The translations under genes were made by a program, and so were the position numbers. Positions 1 to 8,738 of a stretch of 64,000 nucleotides of DNA are shown piece after piece (position 1 is the first letter of the stretch; the number at the start of each line of letters is the position of its first letter). The stretch comes from G963717155 sp963717155 (GTDB lineage Bacteria; Actinomycetota; Thermoleophilia; Gaiellales; JALYLC01). The DNA is taken from positions 248,001-312,000 of the forward strand of contig OY970326.1 of NCBI GenBank assembly GCA_963717155.1, written 5' to 3'. The notes under the pieces were generated by a model. It saw only the letters and a program-made list of their open reading frames with translations. It did no database searches and was not told the origin of the DNA.

Positions 1-840
1 GATCGCGGCGAGCGCGGGCAGCTCGCGGACGATCCCGGCGAGCCATGCCTCGCCCTCGGCCGTCAGGCCGTGGGGGTGCTTCCCGCCGGCCAGCAGGTTC
101 GTCTCGTCGCGCAGCACGGAGCTGTGCGCATGCCAGCCGTTCCCGGCTGCCTCGGGTGTCACGAGCGGTGCGAACGAGGCCCGCAGGCCGTTCGCGCGCG
201 CCGCGGCGTGGATCGTCTGTCGTGTCAGCAGCTGCATGTCGGCGGCCGCCAGGGGATCGGCGGGGCTGATGGCGAGCTCCATCTGCGCGAGGCCGTACTC
301 CGCATGCAGCTGGCCGACCACGATGCCGTTGGCATCGAGGTCGGCCAGGAGCTGCGTGCAGAACTCGTTCACCTCGAGCATGGCGAGCGGCCCGTAGACC
401 GGCCCGTGGTGCGCCGGCGAGAGCTCGGCATCGGCGTGGCCGATGAACCACTCGAGCTCGAACCCGGCCCGCACCTCGAGCCCGGCCTCGGCGGCCCGCT
501 CGACCTGTCGCTCGAGCGCACCGCGCTGGCAGTACACGGAGCGAGTGCCGTCCTGCTCGAAGAGCCGGCCCGGGGTCCACGCGAACGCGGGCTGGCCTGC
601 GAGCTGTCTCACCCGGTCGGCCGTCGCACAGAGTCGGAGGTCGCCTGACGGCGTCGAGAGCGGCTCGTACGCGAACGTGATCCCGTCGGTCGACGTGAAC
701 ACGGGGAAGAGCGACGTGATTCCCACGCCGCGCTCCACGGCCTCGTCGAGCTTTCCGAACGGCACCGTCCGCGAGCGGGTGATGCCGTTGTTGTCCGAGA
801 ACGCGATCGTCAGGCCGCGTACGCCGTCAAGTCCGAGCAT
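1..840 (-). CDS. Glutamine-synthetase-family ligase, C-terminus cut by window edge
   Basis: Reading leftward from ATG at 840, 280 residues are open with no stop before base 1, so the gene continues outside. It is a member of the glutamine synthetase fold: acidic metal-site segment F-E-L-E-W near residues 127-131, and the nucleotide/glutamate loop G-N-G-W-H-A-H-S-S near 233-241. The N-terminus (S-D-N-N-G-I-T-R-S-R) resembles GS-like gamma-glutamyl-amine ligases more than housekeeping GlnA (inference). It follows the APC permease with only 3 bases between stop and start, so the two are probably one operon: permease imports an amine or amino acid, ligase glutamylates it. The substrate is not readable from sequence. 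Confidence 0.85.
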   Translation of the reverse strand, partial: MLGLDGVRGLTIAFSDNNGITRSRTVPFGKLDEAVERGVGITSLFPVFTSTDGITFAYEPLSTPSGDLRLCATADRVRQLAGQPAFAWTPGRLFEQDGTRSVYCQRGALERQVERAAEAGLEVRAGFELEWFIGHADAELSPAHHGPVYGPLAMLEVNEFCTQLLADLDANGIVVGQLHAEYGLAQMELAISPADPLAAADMQLLTRQTIHAAARANGLRASFAPLVTPEAAGNGWHAHSSVLRDETNLLAGGKHPHGLTAEGEAWLAGIVRELPALAAI

Positions 841-843
841 CGG

Positions 844-2346
844 TCAGTTGCCTGCCGTGTGTGCGGTGTACTCCGTCTCGCCCGCGAGCTCCGGAGCGAC
901 GAGGCCGTCGTCTGCGGACAGCCGCTCGCCAACCCGCCGAGAGAGGCCGGGTAGGGCCACCACCAGGACGACACCGACGAGCACCCAGATGCCCGCGGTG
1001 TAGTACGTCCAGCGGAACGCCCGCGCGGCGTCCGGGTCGACGTTGTAGTAGATCGTCGCGAGCAGGACGATCAGGGCGGCGCCCGGAATGATCGCCTGCC
1101 AGGCCGGCGACTTGGCCGGGCCGCTGAACCACAGGAGCCGGATCGCACCGAGCGTCGCCAGGATGTAGGCGACGAGCAGGATCAGCGTGCCGATCACGCC
1201 GGACCAGAGGAACACGTTGAACAGGCTCGTGGTGAACAGCACGCGGTAGGCGATGATGATGATCGCGGCGGCGGCCGTGACGACCGTGAGCGCCCGCACC
1301 GGAGTTCCCGTCTTCTCGTGGACGGTGCCGAGGGCCGGCGTGCCGAGGCCGTCGCGGCTGAGCGCGTACAGGATGCGCGTCGCCCCGACGACGCACGCGA
1401 TCACGCAGCCGAACGCGCTGATGGCGGTTCCCGCCGTGACGATGTCTCCGAGCGACGACGTGACGTAGACGGAGCCGAGATCGCCGAGCAGCGACCCCGA
1501 CGAGGCGAACGCGGCGACGCCGGCCTTGCTGGTGCCGAAGCCCATCATCTCGACCGCGGTGACGAATATGAAGTAGATGCCGCCGAAGACCGCGACGCCG
1601 AGGATCGCACGCGGGATCGAGCGACGCGGGTCGCGCGTCTCCTCGCCCAGGGTCGCGGCGGCCTCGAAGCCGGCGAACGAGAGGAAGCCGAAGACGGATG
1701 CCTTGAAGACATCACCGATCCCGACGCCGCCGGTTGGCTTGAACACGTCGAGCGTGAAGCTCTGGTTGTTGGGGACGTTCCCGCTGATCACCTTCGCGAG
1801 CACGACGATGGCCACGACGATGATCAGGAGGACGGTGATGCCCTCGAGCGAGAGCAGCAGGCGCGTCGCGCTGCGGGCCGGGAACGTGGCGAGCAGGAAC
1901 GCGCCGCCGAGTGCGATGAACGCGATCAGGAACTGCCCCCAGCCGGGCGGGTTGTTCCAGACGCCGATGCGGTCGAGGAAGTCGGCTCCGAAGATGCCGG
2001 CCGCCGCGCTCGTGACGCACGCGTAGAAGACGTATGTACCGATAAGAGTCCAGCCGGCGAGCACGCCGGTGCGAGGGCCGAGCGTCACGCCGACGAAGCC
2101 GAAGACCGACCCGGCATGGTTGTAGTACTGGCAGAGCCGGACGATGCCGTACGAGATGAGGAGGACGCCGACCGTGGCGAAGACGAACGCGAGCGGGACG
2201 GCACGGCCGACGAGGCCGACGGTGCCCTGCGGGTTGATGTTGGCCGCCATCGACGGGGCCATCAGCGCAACCGAGATGCCGATCGCCTCCCAGATCGAGA
2301 GGCTGCCTGTGCGCAGCCGGCCAGGGGCGCTTGCGGGTGGTGCCAT
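844..2346 (-). CDS. APC-superfamily amino acid/amine permease
   Basis: 500-residue membrane protein with about 12 hydrophobic segments. The first helix carries the APC signature region (I-G-I-S-V-A-L-M-A-P around residues 23-32), and the conserved G-F-E-A-A-A-T-L-G-E-E-T-R-D-P segment in the middle matches the family's TM6-loop. Length is usual for the family. The start at 2346 sits below an A/T-richer gap containing an inverted repeat (2410-2424). It is upstream of, and nearly touching, the GS-like ligase, which suggests uptake of the ligase's substrate. A second, distinct APC permease lies at 37251-38765. Substrate specificity cannot be assigned. Confidence 0.88.
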   Translation of the reverse strand: MAPPASAPGRLRTGSLSIWEAIGISVALMAPSMAANINPQGTVGLVGRAVPLAFVFATVGVLLISYGIVRLCQYYNHAGSVFGFVGVTLGPRTGVLAGWTLIGTYVFYACVTSAAAGIFGADFLDRIGVWNNPPGWGQFLIAFIALGGAFLLATFPARSATRLLLSLEGITVLLIIVVAIVVLAKVISGNVPNNQSFTLDVFKPTGGVGIGDVFKASVFGFLSFAGFEAAATLGEETRDPRRSIPRAILGVAVFGGIYFIFVTAVEMMGFGTSKAGVAAFASSGSLLGDLGSVYVTSSLGDIVTAGTAISAFGCVIACVVGATRILYALSRDGLGTPALGTVHEKTGTPVRALTVVTAAAAIIIIAYRVLFTTSLFNVFLWSGVIGTLILLVAYILATLGAIRLLWFSGPAKSPAWQAIIPGAALIVLLATIYYNVDPDAARAFRWTYYTAGIWVLVGVVLVVALPGLSRRVGERLSADDGLVAPELAGETEYTAHTAGN

Positions 2347-2409
2347 GACTCCTCCATTCCTGTTCGCGTGGACGAGCGGGAGGCCAATGCTACGCCGAAA
2401 TACGCCGTT

Positions 2410-2424
2410 CGGGGAGTCTCCCCG
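2410..2424. promoter_or_regulatory. Inverted repeat in divergent promoter gap
   Basis: CGGGGAG-T-CTCCCCG is a perfect 7-bp inverted repeat with one central base. It lies 64 bases upstream of the permease start and 60 bases before the small plus-strand gene at 2484. Position and symmetry suit a dimeric repressor site; no adjacent regulator gene identifies the binder. A short hairpin is the alternative. Confidence 0.35.
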
Positions 2425-2483
2425 TGTGCAGGATCTACAAACCCAGGAATAAGCTCTGCGGACCTATTGAAAGGGAGTGCGCG

Positions 2484-2693
2484 ATGCGTGCAGCAGCATG
2501 TTCGAAGGGTGCGATCGGCGCCGCGGCGGTCGGAGCCGGGGCAGTCGGTGCGCTTGCGATCGGCGCGCTCGCGATCGGCCGGCTGGCGATCCGCCAGGGT
2601 GCGATCCAGAAGCTCGTGATCGGCGAGCTCGAGGTCGGGCGCCTGCGCGTCGGCGAGCTGATCGTCGACGAGCGCGCGGGCGTACGGTCCTAG
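2484..2693 (+). CDS. Small protein made of five-residue Ile/Val-Gly repeats
   Basis: 69 residues from ATG 2484, chosen because a good ribosome site (AAAGGGAG, 2470-2477) sits just before it; an upstream in-frame ATG at 2424 has none. From residue 9 the protein is almost purely a pentad repeat of the type x-x-(I/V)-G-x (G-A-I-G-A, A-A-V-G-A, G-A-V-G-A, L-A-I-G-A, L-A-I-G-R and so on), about eleven units, drifting from small/neutral to charged residues at the C-terminus. This spacing recalls right-handed beta-helix coils of pentapeptide-repeat proteins, but the consensus is not the classical A(D/N)LXX. The stop TAG overlaps the convergent lutC stop in the shared CTAG at 2690-2693. Function unknown. 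Confidence 0.6.
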   Translation: MRAAACSKGAIGAAAVGAGAVGALAIGALAIGRLAIRQGAIQKLVIGELEVGRLRVGELIVDERAGVRS

Positions 2694-3340
2694 CCGACGA
2701 GCACGACGACGAGACGCCGCGGGCCGTGGACGCCCGCGACCCGGTTCATCTCGATGTCGCTCGTCGCCGACGGCCCGGAGGCGAGCGTGATCGGGCGTCC
2801 GGCGCGGGCCGCCTCGGCGAGCGCCTCGATGCCCTCGGGCACGCTCCCGACCACCCGCCCGACCGGCACGACGCACACGTGCAGGTCGGGCACGAGCGTC
2901 AGCGCGCGGCGACCGTCGCCGACTCCTCCCGCCAGGCAGATCGTGCCGGTCTCCGCGATCGCGACCGAGCACGTGGTCAGCACGCCGTCGAGCCCCTCGA
3001 GACCGTCGCGCCCGCGCGTCGGGAGGCCCGTGTCCTCGACGAGCTCGACACCGGCCGGTCGCATGGCCGCCGGAAGGTCGGTCGGAATGCCCACGCGGCG
3101 CGCACCGTGCACGTTCAGCGCCGCGGCGATCGTCGTCGCCTCGTCCCCGGAGGCGGCTCGCCGTACGTCGGCGCCGTAGTCGGCCAGACGCTCGACGAAG
3201 CGCGCGACGACCTCGTCGGGCGTGAGCCCCAGCGAGCGCGTATACGCTCGTTCGACCGCGACGTCGCCCGGCTGCTCGGCGTCGGGCACATCGGCAAGCG
3301 CCTGGCGTATGCGCGCCAGCACCTCGTCGCGCGCGCTCAA
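2690..3340 (-). CDS. lutC: LUD-domain lactate utilization protein C
   Basis: LutC/YkgG-type LUD domain. Motifs visible: T-T-C-S-V-A-I-A-E-T-G-T in the middle and the C-terminal run V-V-P-V-G-R-V-V-G-S-V-P-E-G. The protein works with LutA and LutB in oxidation of L-lactate to pyruvate. I start at TTG 3340, whose TTGA overlaps the lutB stop; this gives the family-typical N-terminus S-A-R-D-E-V-L-A-R-I-R. An in-frame ATG at 3406 would add 22 residues but lacks a ribosome site and overlaps lutB by 70 bases. It is the last gene of lutABC and its stop is shared (CTAG) with the convergent small gene. Confidence 0.9.
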   Translation of the reverse strand: MSARDEVLARIRQALADVPDAEQPGDVAVERAYTRSLGLTPDEVVARFVERLADYGADVRRAASGDEATTIAAALNVHGARRVGIPTDLPAAMRPAGVELVEDTGLPTRGRDGLEGLDGVLTTCSVAIAETGTICLAGGVGDGRRALTLVPDLHVCVVPVGRVVGSVPEGIEALAEAARAGRPITLASGPSATSDIEMNRVAGVHGPRRLVVVLVG

Positions 3341-4740
3341 CGGTCTCGCCGGCGCGCTCGGAACGAGCGCAGTGGCAGGCGTGGCAGGTCGCGGCGCCTG
3401 CTCCATGCGGCGAGCGGGCCGGGGAGCCGTCGGAGCACGCCGACCCGCTGCAGCATCCGCCCGCCGGGCAGGCCGAGCGCCTCGGCCGCCGCGAGTCGTC
3501 GCGAGCTCTCGAAGATCCACCCCACGAGCCGCAACGAGGCTGCCTCGGCGCGCTCGCGCGATCCGGCCTCGATCGCCTTCGCGCGCAGATGCAGCAGCAC
3601 CTCGGGGATGTCGATCCGCACCGGGCACGCATCGAAGCACGCGCCGCACAGGGTGGACGCGAACGGGAGCGTCGAACGCGCCTCGATGCCCTCGAGCTGT
3701 GGTGTGAGGATCGCGCCGATCGGGCCGGGGTAGACCGAACGGTAGGCATGGCCACCGGTGCGGCCGTACACGGGACAGACGTTGAGGCAGGCACCGCAGC
3801 GGATGCACGCCAGCGCCTGCCGGCCGACGGGATCGGCGAGCACGCGGGTGCGCCCGTTGTCGAGCAGCACGAGGTGGAACACCTCGGGTCCGTCGCCGGC
3901 ACGCACGCCCGTCCACAGCGATGTGTACGGATTCATCCGCTCGCCTGTCGCCGAGCGCGGCAGGAGCTGCAGGAACACCTCGAGGTCCTCGAACCGCGGC
4001 AGCACCTTCTCGATGCCCATGACCGTGATCAGGACGCGGGGGAGGGTCGTGCACATGCGCCCGTTGCCCTCGGACTCGACGACCGAGATGGTCCCGGTCT
4101 CGGCGACGCCGAAGTTTGCGCCGGACACGGCCACCTCGGCCCGCAGGAACCGCTCGCGCAGGTGCTGCCGCGCAGCCTCCGCGAGCTCGGTCGGCTCGTC
4201 GCTGAGGTCGGGCCGCTCGAACGCGACACGGAAGAGGTCACGGATCTCCGTCCGGTTCTTGTGGATCGCGGGCACGACGATGTGAGAGGGCGACTCGCCG
4301 GCGAGCTGCACGATCAGCTCGGCGAGGTCGGTCTCGCTCACACGGACGCCCGCGCGTGCCAGAGCCTCGTTGAGGCCGATCTCGTCGGTCGCCATCGACT
4401 TGACCTTGACGATCTCGTCGACTCCCTCCGCGACGACGAGCCGGGTCACGATCGCGGTGGCGTCCGCCGCGTCACGCGCCCAGTGGACGACCCCGCCCGC
4501 CCGGATGACGCTCGCCTCGAGCTCCTCGAGGTACCGGTCCAGGTGACGCAGCGTCCGGCGCTTGATGGTCTCGCCCGCCACGCGCAGCGCTTCCCAGTCA
4601 GGCAGCTCGTCGACCACACGACCCCGCCTCGCGCGGATCGTGTCGGTCGCGACGCGGAGGTTCTCGCGCATCTGCGCGTTCCGGAGCTCGACGCGGGCGG
4701 CTTCCGGGAACGGCACGGGCGGCTCGTGCACGCTCGTCAT
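3337..4740 (-). CDS. lutB: Lactate utilization iron-sulfur protein LutB
   Basis: 467 residues. An N-terminal LUD domain (V-A-E-T-G-T-I-S-V-V-E-S-E-G-N-G near residue 210) is followed by ferredoxin-like cysteine clusters: C-I-R-C-G-A-C-L-N-V-C-P near 315 and C-G-A-C-F-D-A-C-P near 365, the usual LutB/YkgF order, then a C-terminal region. It should bind two [4Fe-4S] clusters and pass electrons in the LutABC lactate-oxidizing complex. ATG 4740 overlaps the lutA stop (ATGA), and its own stop overlaps the lutC TTG. A longer open frame continues upstream to 4956 but is antisense-quality and overlaps lutA. Confidence 0.94.
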   Translation of the reverse strand: MTSVHEPPVPFPEAARVELRNAQMRENLRVATDTIRARRGRVVDELPDWEALRVAGETIKRRTLRHLDRYLEELEASVIRAGGVVHWARDAADATAIVTRLVVAEGVDEIVKVKSMATDEIGLNEALARAGVRVSETDLAELIVQLAGESPSHIVVPAIHKNRTEIRDLFRVAFERPDLSDEPTELAEAARQHLRERFLRAEVAVSGANFGVAETGTISVVESEGNGRMCTTLPRVLITVMGIEKVLPRFEDLEVFLQLLPRSATGERMNPYTSLWTGVRAGDGPEVFHLVLLDNGRTRVLADPVGRQALACIRCGACLNVCPVYGRTGGHAYRSVYPGPIGAILTPQLEGIEARSTLPFASTLCGACFDACPVRIDIPEVLLHLRAKAIEAGSRERAEAASLRLVGWIFESSRRLAAAEALGLPGGRMLQRVGVLRRLPGPLAAWSRRRDLPRLPLRSFRARRRDR

Positions 4741-5471
4741 GCGGCGCTCCCTGCAGCCAGCACCTCGGCGAGGTGCATCGCCCGGATGGGCGAGCCGTCG
4801 CGTGCCAGGACGCCGCCGATGTGCATCAGACACGACCGATCGCCGGCGACCAGCACCTCCGCACCGCTCGCGCGCACGGCCGCGGCCTTGTCCTCTCCCA
4901 TCGCGGCGGAGGTGTCGGCGTTCTTGACCGCGAAGGTGCCCCCGAACCCGCAGCACTCGTCGGCCCGCGGGAGGTCGACCAGCTCCAGCCCACGCACCGC
5001 GCGGAGGAGACGGTAGGGTCGGTCACCGACCCCGAGACTGCGCAGCGAGTGGCAGGTCGGGTGATACGCGGCGCGCGCGTGCAGCTCGGCGCCCACGTCC
5101 TCGGTGCCGAGCTGGTCGACGAGCAGCTCCGACAGCTCGAAGACGCGCCCGCGCAGTGCCGTGACCGCCTGCACGAGCCCGTCGTCGCCTGACACGGCCG
5201 CCGCACGCACGTACTGCTCGCGGATCATCGCCGTGCATGAGCCGGACGGGCATACGACGACCTCGTACGGCTCGAGCGTGTCGACGGTGTGCCTGACGAG
5301 GCGGAGCGCCTCGCCTCGATAGCCCGAGTTCCAGTGCATCTGGCCGCAGCACGTCTGGCCCGTCGGGAACACGACCTCGTGGCCGAGCCGACGCAGCACG
5401 GTCTCCGTCGCGATGCCGGCTCCGGGAAACACCGCGTCGTTCAGGCAGGTGACGAGGAGCGCGATCCGCAC
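4737..5471 (-). CDS. lutA: Lactate utilization CCG-domain protein LutA
   Basis: 244 residues with the two cysteine-rich CCG modules that define LutA/YkgE: Q-T-C-C-G-Q-M-H-W-N-S-G in the first half and D-E-C-C-G-F-G-G-T-F-A-V in the second. These ligate noncanonical iron-sulfur clusters in heterodisulfide-reductase-like proteins. The GTG at 5471 is chosen because the protein then begins V-R-I-A-L-L-V-T-C-L-N-D, the standard LutA N-terminus, and it lies one base after the SpoIIE-gene stop. First gene of the lutABC block; no lactate permease is adjacent. Confidence 0.93.
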   Translation of the reverse strand: MRIALLVTCLNDAVFPGAGIATETVLRRLGHEVVFPTGQTCCGQMHWNSGYRGEALRLVRHTVDTLEPYEVVVCPSGSCTAMIREQYVRAAAVSGDDGLVQAVTALRGRVFELSELLVDQLGTEDVGAELHARAAYHPTCHSLRSLGVGDRPYRLLRAVRGLELVDLPRADECCGFGGTFAVKNADTSAAMGEDKAAAVRASGAEVLVAGDRSCLMHIGGVLARDGSPIRAMHLAEVLAAGSAA

Positions 5472-5472
5472 G

Positions 5473-8400
5473 TCAGGGAGCGGGACGCCACGGCTCGTAC
5501 TCCGGCGGCTCCTGGTACCCGGCGGGAACCTCGACGGGACCGGCCCCGCGCTTCTTCGCATCCGCCGTGACGCGCGCCGCGAGGATCGCCACGTCGTCGT
5601 CCGGGAATCCGGGGGCGAACGCCACGACGGCCTCGTCGATGCGTTGGACGACCTCGTCCGCCGAGCGGCCCTCGAGCTGCTCGATCACGGACGCGAGCCG
5701 TTGCTCGCCGAACAGCACTCCGGCATGCCGACGCTCGGTGACGCCATCCGTCCAGAATGCGAGGAGGTCCCCGACCCCGAGGTGGGTCGTGTAGTCGTGG
5801 AACTGCGCCCGCTCGTCGACTCCGAGCAGCGTGCCGCAGATGCCGGCCTCCTCGACCCTACCGGCGCCATCCCGCAGCACGAACGGCGGCGCGTGGCCGG
5901 CACACGCGACGACCAGCGAGTAGCCGTCGACCGTTGGACGTAGGAACGCAAGTGCAGCCGTGCAGAACTCGCTCGCCGAGTCGTGGCCGAGGATCGCCTC
6001 GTTCACCACCTCCAGCACGCGCGTGGGGGAAGTCTCGTAGCGTGATGCGACTCGCATCGCATGGCGGGTCAGGGCAGTCAAGGCTGCTGCGGCCGGGCCC
6101 TTTCCCGCGACGTCGCCGATCGCCAGCGCAAACCCGTCGGCGACGGGCCAGGCATCGTAGAAATCGCCCCCGACCTCGGCTCCCTCCCCGCTTGCCCGGT
6201 AGCGCGCCGCGATCTCCATGCCCGGAGGCTGGACGAGGGTCCCCGGAAGCAGGCTCTGCTGGAGCGTGTGCGCAATCTCGCGCTGTGCCTCGTAGAGCCT
6301 CGAGTTGTCGATCGCGAGCGCCGCGCGCCGGGCGAGATCCTCTGCGATGGTGAGATCGGCCTGGGAGAATCGACGCCCCGACTCGGCGGCGACCAGGGTC
6401 AGGGCGCCGAGCGTGCGGCCGTGGGCCCTGAGCGGTGCGGTGATCGACGAGCACGGTTGCACTCCGAGGCGGTGCAGCGCCCGGAGCAGGTCGGCGGCGG
6501 TGGCGCCGTCGTCGAGCAGAGCGTCCGGGATCTCGGTCATGAGCTCGGATCGCGCGGTGCGGATCGCCCACGCCGCGCCGGTCGCAGCCTGCGCGTCTCC
6601 TGCACGATCCCGCAGGTCTGCGCGCACGAGCTCGGCGGTCGCACCGTCGACGTTCGCGACGCCGACGTTCTGCACCTGACCGTGCTCGAGCAGGTCGATG
6701 CTGCACCAGTCGGCGAGGCGCGGAACCGCCAGGCGGACGAGATCGTCGAGCGTCCTCTTGAAGTCGAGGGACTGCGTCAACACGGCGCTGGCCTCGGCGA
6801 GGAACGACAGCGTCTCCTCGCGGCGCCGCTGCTCGGTCATGTCGAACAGCGTGGCGACCGCGGCGACGATCCGCCCTCCGGCGTCGCGGACGGGTTCGGC
6901 GCTGATCGAGATCACCCCGCGCGAGCCGTCTGCGCGTCGCAGCACGAGCTCGCGGTCGGAGACCGACGCGCCCTCGAGCGCCTGACCGACGAATGCCAGG
7001 TGGGGTGCCCCTGCCTCGGTCGAGCGGGCCGCGCCGAGGATCTCCTCGGCGCGCGCGTTTGCGAGCACCTCCCGACCGGACGGCGCCTCGGCGATCAGGA
7101 CGCCCAGCGGCAGCTGGCGGACGAGCGCGCTGAGGCGCTCGCGTTCGCCGTGTGTCTCCTGGTAGAGCGCGCCATTGTCGATCGCGAGTGCGACGCGCCG
7201 CGCGAGCTGCTCGGCGAGCTCGACGTCCTCGTTGTCGAACGCGCGCTCGCGCTTCCAACCGAACGTCAGCGCGCCGAGCGTCCGTCCGCGCACGACGAGG
7301 GGCGCGGTCAGCATCGAGCGCAGCTCGATCGCCTTCACCGCAGCCCGGTGCTCGGCGCTCCGATACGCGCTGTCGGGCAACTCCTGCGTCAGGGGCACAA
7401 GCTGTGTTCTGCCCTCGCGGATCGCGACCGCCACCGGCGTGTCGCTGGCGATCTCCGGCGCGAAGCGCTCGAGCGTACGCGCGGCCTCGTACAGCGCGGG
7501 ATCAGCGTGGACGATCGCGCGGCGCTCGATCGTCGTGCCGTGCACGAGATCGATGACGCACTGGTCGGCGATCGCCGGGACCACGAGCTCGGCCAGCGTT
7601 CGCAGCGCGGCGTCCGGGTCGAGCGAGCGCGCGAGGTGCTCGCCGATCGAGGCGAGCACGGCGAGCGCCTCCCGCGAGCGTCGCTCGGCGTCGTACAGGC
7701 TCGCGCGTTCGAGCGCGTGCGCGCAATGGTCGGCGAGCGCCGTCGCGAAGGCTCGCTCAGCCTCGCTGAACCGGTGCCCGCGCTCGAAGCGGAACTCGAG
7801 GACACCGAGGACCGGCCCCACCGTCCGCAGGGGGACGCTCGCCGACGGGGCGGTCGACGCGGTCATGTCCGGATAGCGGCGCGCCGGCTCGCCCTCGTCC
7901 AGGAAGATCGGCTCGCCACGCGTCAGCGCGTCCCCGACGGGGGTGCGGTGAGCGGCCTGGGCGTGCTGAAAGGCATCCTGTTCGAGCGCCGTGAAGCCGA
8001 GCGACGCCGCGATCTCGATCGTCGTTCCGTCGGAGGATGGCATCGCCACGAGACCGGCCTCCGCCGCGAGCGCCTCGCGACCCTCCACAAGCACGACGTC
8101 GAACACGGCTGCCGCCGTCCTGGCACGCGACAGTGCACCGGTGAGGCGCTGTAGACGATCGGCTCGACTGCGTTCGCCCTCGGCGGCGCTCCGCGCGACC
8201 GTGAGCCGAGCGACGAGCGCGGCGATGGCGACCGCCGCGATGACGAATCCGCCGAGCAAGATCCGGACGCCTCCGGTATCGACCGACAGCGAGTGCAACG
8301 GCCGGGTCAGGTAGTAGTCCGCCAGGAGGAATGCGGCAAGCGCCACGCCGAAGCCGAGCCACTGCCCGCCGATCAGCGTGACCCCGATGATCAGGATGAG

Positions 8401-8535
8401 TACGGCCATCAACGCCCCGCCGGGGCGGTCGTCGAGGCTGGCGATGCTCGTGCCGGCAATCGTGATCGCGGCAAGCCCAACGACCCCGAGCAACCCCGCG
8501 GCGAGCGCGCGTGTCCGCCCCGTCCAGCGAGTCAA
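5473..8535 (-). CDS. Multi-sensor GAF/PAS protein with SpoIIE-type PP2C phosphatase
   Basis: 1020 residues. Order: N-terminal membrane region (about residues 8-110, three to four helices, with D-Y-Y-L-T-R-P-L-H-S-L as in DUF4118 sensors), three GAF-like domains (about 150-285, 300-450, 590-770), a PAS domain with S-box-like tail (about 470-580), and a C-terminal PP2C/SpoIIE phosphatase (about 790-985; G-G-D-F-Y-D-A-W and A-I-G-D-V-A-G-K-G metal-site motifs are intact). Such proteins dephosphorylate anti-sigma-factor antagonists in stress partner-switching. No RsbW or RsbV homolog is in view. It ends one base before lutA, so lut expression may depend on its promoter. Confidence 0.92.
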   Translation of the reverse strand: MTRWTGRTRALAAGLLGVVGLAAITIAGTSIASLDDRPGGALMAVLILIIGVTLIGGQWLGFGVALAAFLLADYYLTRPLHSLSVDTGGVRILLGGFVIAAVAIAALVARLTVARSAAEGERSRADRLQRLTGALSRARTAAAVFDVVLVEGREALAAEAGLVAMPSSDGTTIEIAASLGFTALEQDAFQHAQAAHRTPVGDALTRGEPIFLDEGEPARRYPDMTASTAPSASVPLRTVGPVLGVLEFRFERGHRFSEAERAFATALADHCAHALERASLYDAERRSREALAVLASIGEHLARSLDPDAALRTLAELVVPAIADQCVIDLVHGTTIERRAIVHADPALYEAARTLERFAPEIASDTPVAVAIREGRTQLVPLTQELPDSAYRSAEHRAAVKAIELRSMLTAPLVVRGRTLGALTFGWKRERAFDNEDVELAEQLARRVALAIDNGALYQETHGERERLSALVRQLPLGVLIAEAPSGREVLANARAEEILGAARSTEAGAPHLAFVGQALEGASVSDRELVLRRADGSRGVISISAEPVRDAGGRIVAAVATLFDMTEQRRREETLSFLAEASAVLTQSLDFKRTLDDLVRLAVPRLADWCSIDLLEHGQVQNVGVANVDGATAELVRADLRDRAGDAQAATGAAWAIRTARSELMTEIPDALLDDGATAADLLRALHRLGVQPCSSITAPLRAHGRTLGALTLVAAESGRRFSQADLTIAEDLARRAALAIDNSRLYEAQREIAHTLQQSLLPGTLVQPPGMEIAARYRASGEGAEVGGDFYDAWPVADGFALAIGDVAGKGPAAAALTALTRHAMRVASRYETSPTRVLEVVNEAILGHDSASEFCTAALAFLRPTVDGYSLVVACAGHAPPFVLRDGAGRVEEAGICGTLLGVDERAQFHDYTTHLGVGDLLAFWTDGVTERRHAGVLFGEQRLASVIEQLEGRSADEVVQRIDEAVVAFAPGFPDDDVAILAARVTADAKKRGAGPVEVPAGYQEPPEYEPWRPAP

Positions 8536-8588
8536 TGGTTACCTCTCGGGTACGGACTCGCTCCCACGTGGAGAGCATACGAGCTTGC

Positions 8589-8687
8589 TCAGCGCAGCAT
8601 CAGGACGATGATGACGATGATCAGGATCAGCAATAGAACGCCGCCACCGATGTAGATGCCGGCCGCCAGGGGAATCAGAGGAATCAT
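8589..8687 (-). CDS. Candidate 32-residue hydrophobic microprotein
   Basis: ATG 8687 to TGA 8591-8589. The peptide has one continuous membrane segment (I-G-G-G-V-L-L-L-I-L-I-I-V-I-I-V-L-M-L) after a short N-terminus (M-I-P-L-I-P-L-A-A-G-I-Y). Tiny hydrophobic proteins of this kind are common in soil bacteria and usually unannotated. It lies in the gap between the divergent SpoIIE and YdeI-like genes, which otherwise holds only promoters. No clear ribosome site is seen, so the call is tentative. Confidence 0.4.
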   Translation of the reverse strand: MIPLIPLAAGIYIGGGVLLLILIIVIIVLMLR

Positions 8688-8738
8688 TCGACCGTGCTAC
8701 CCGGACGGTCGACGGTTCAATCCTCGGAGCGGTGGAAC

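Noticed and set aside
70..648. Plus-strand open frame of 192 codons at the left edge
   Set aside because: It is antisense to the GS-like ligase, whose minus-strand frame shows family motifs; the plus product has no recognisable pattern.
2262..3902. Minus-strand frame with regular Asp-Arg repeats
   Set aside because: The repeats mirror the pentad-repeat gene on the other strand, and the rest is out of frame with lutB and lutC.
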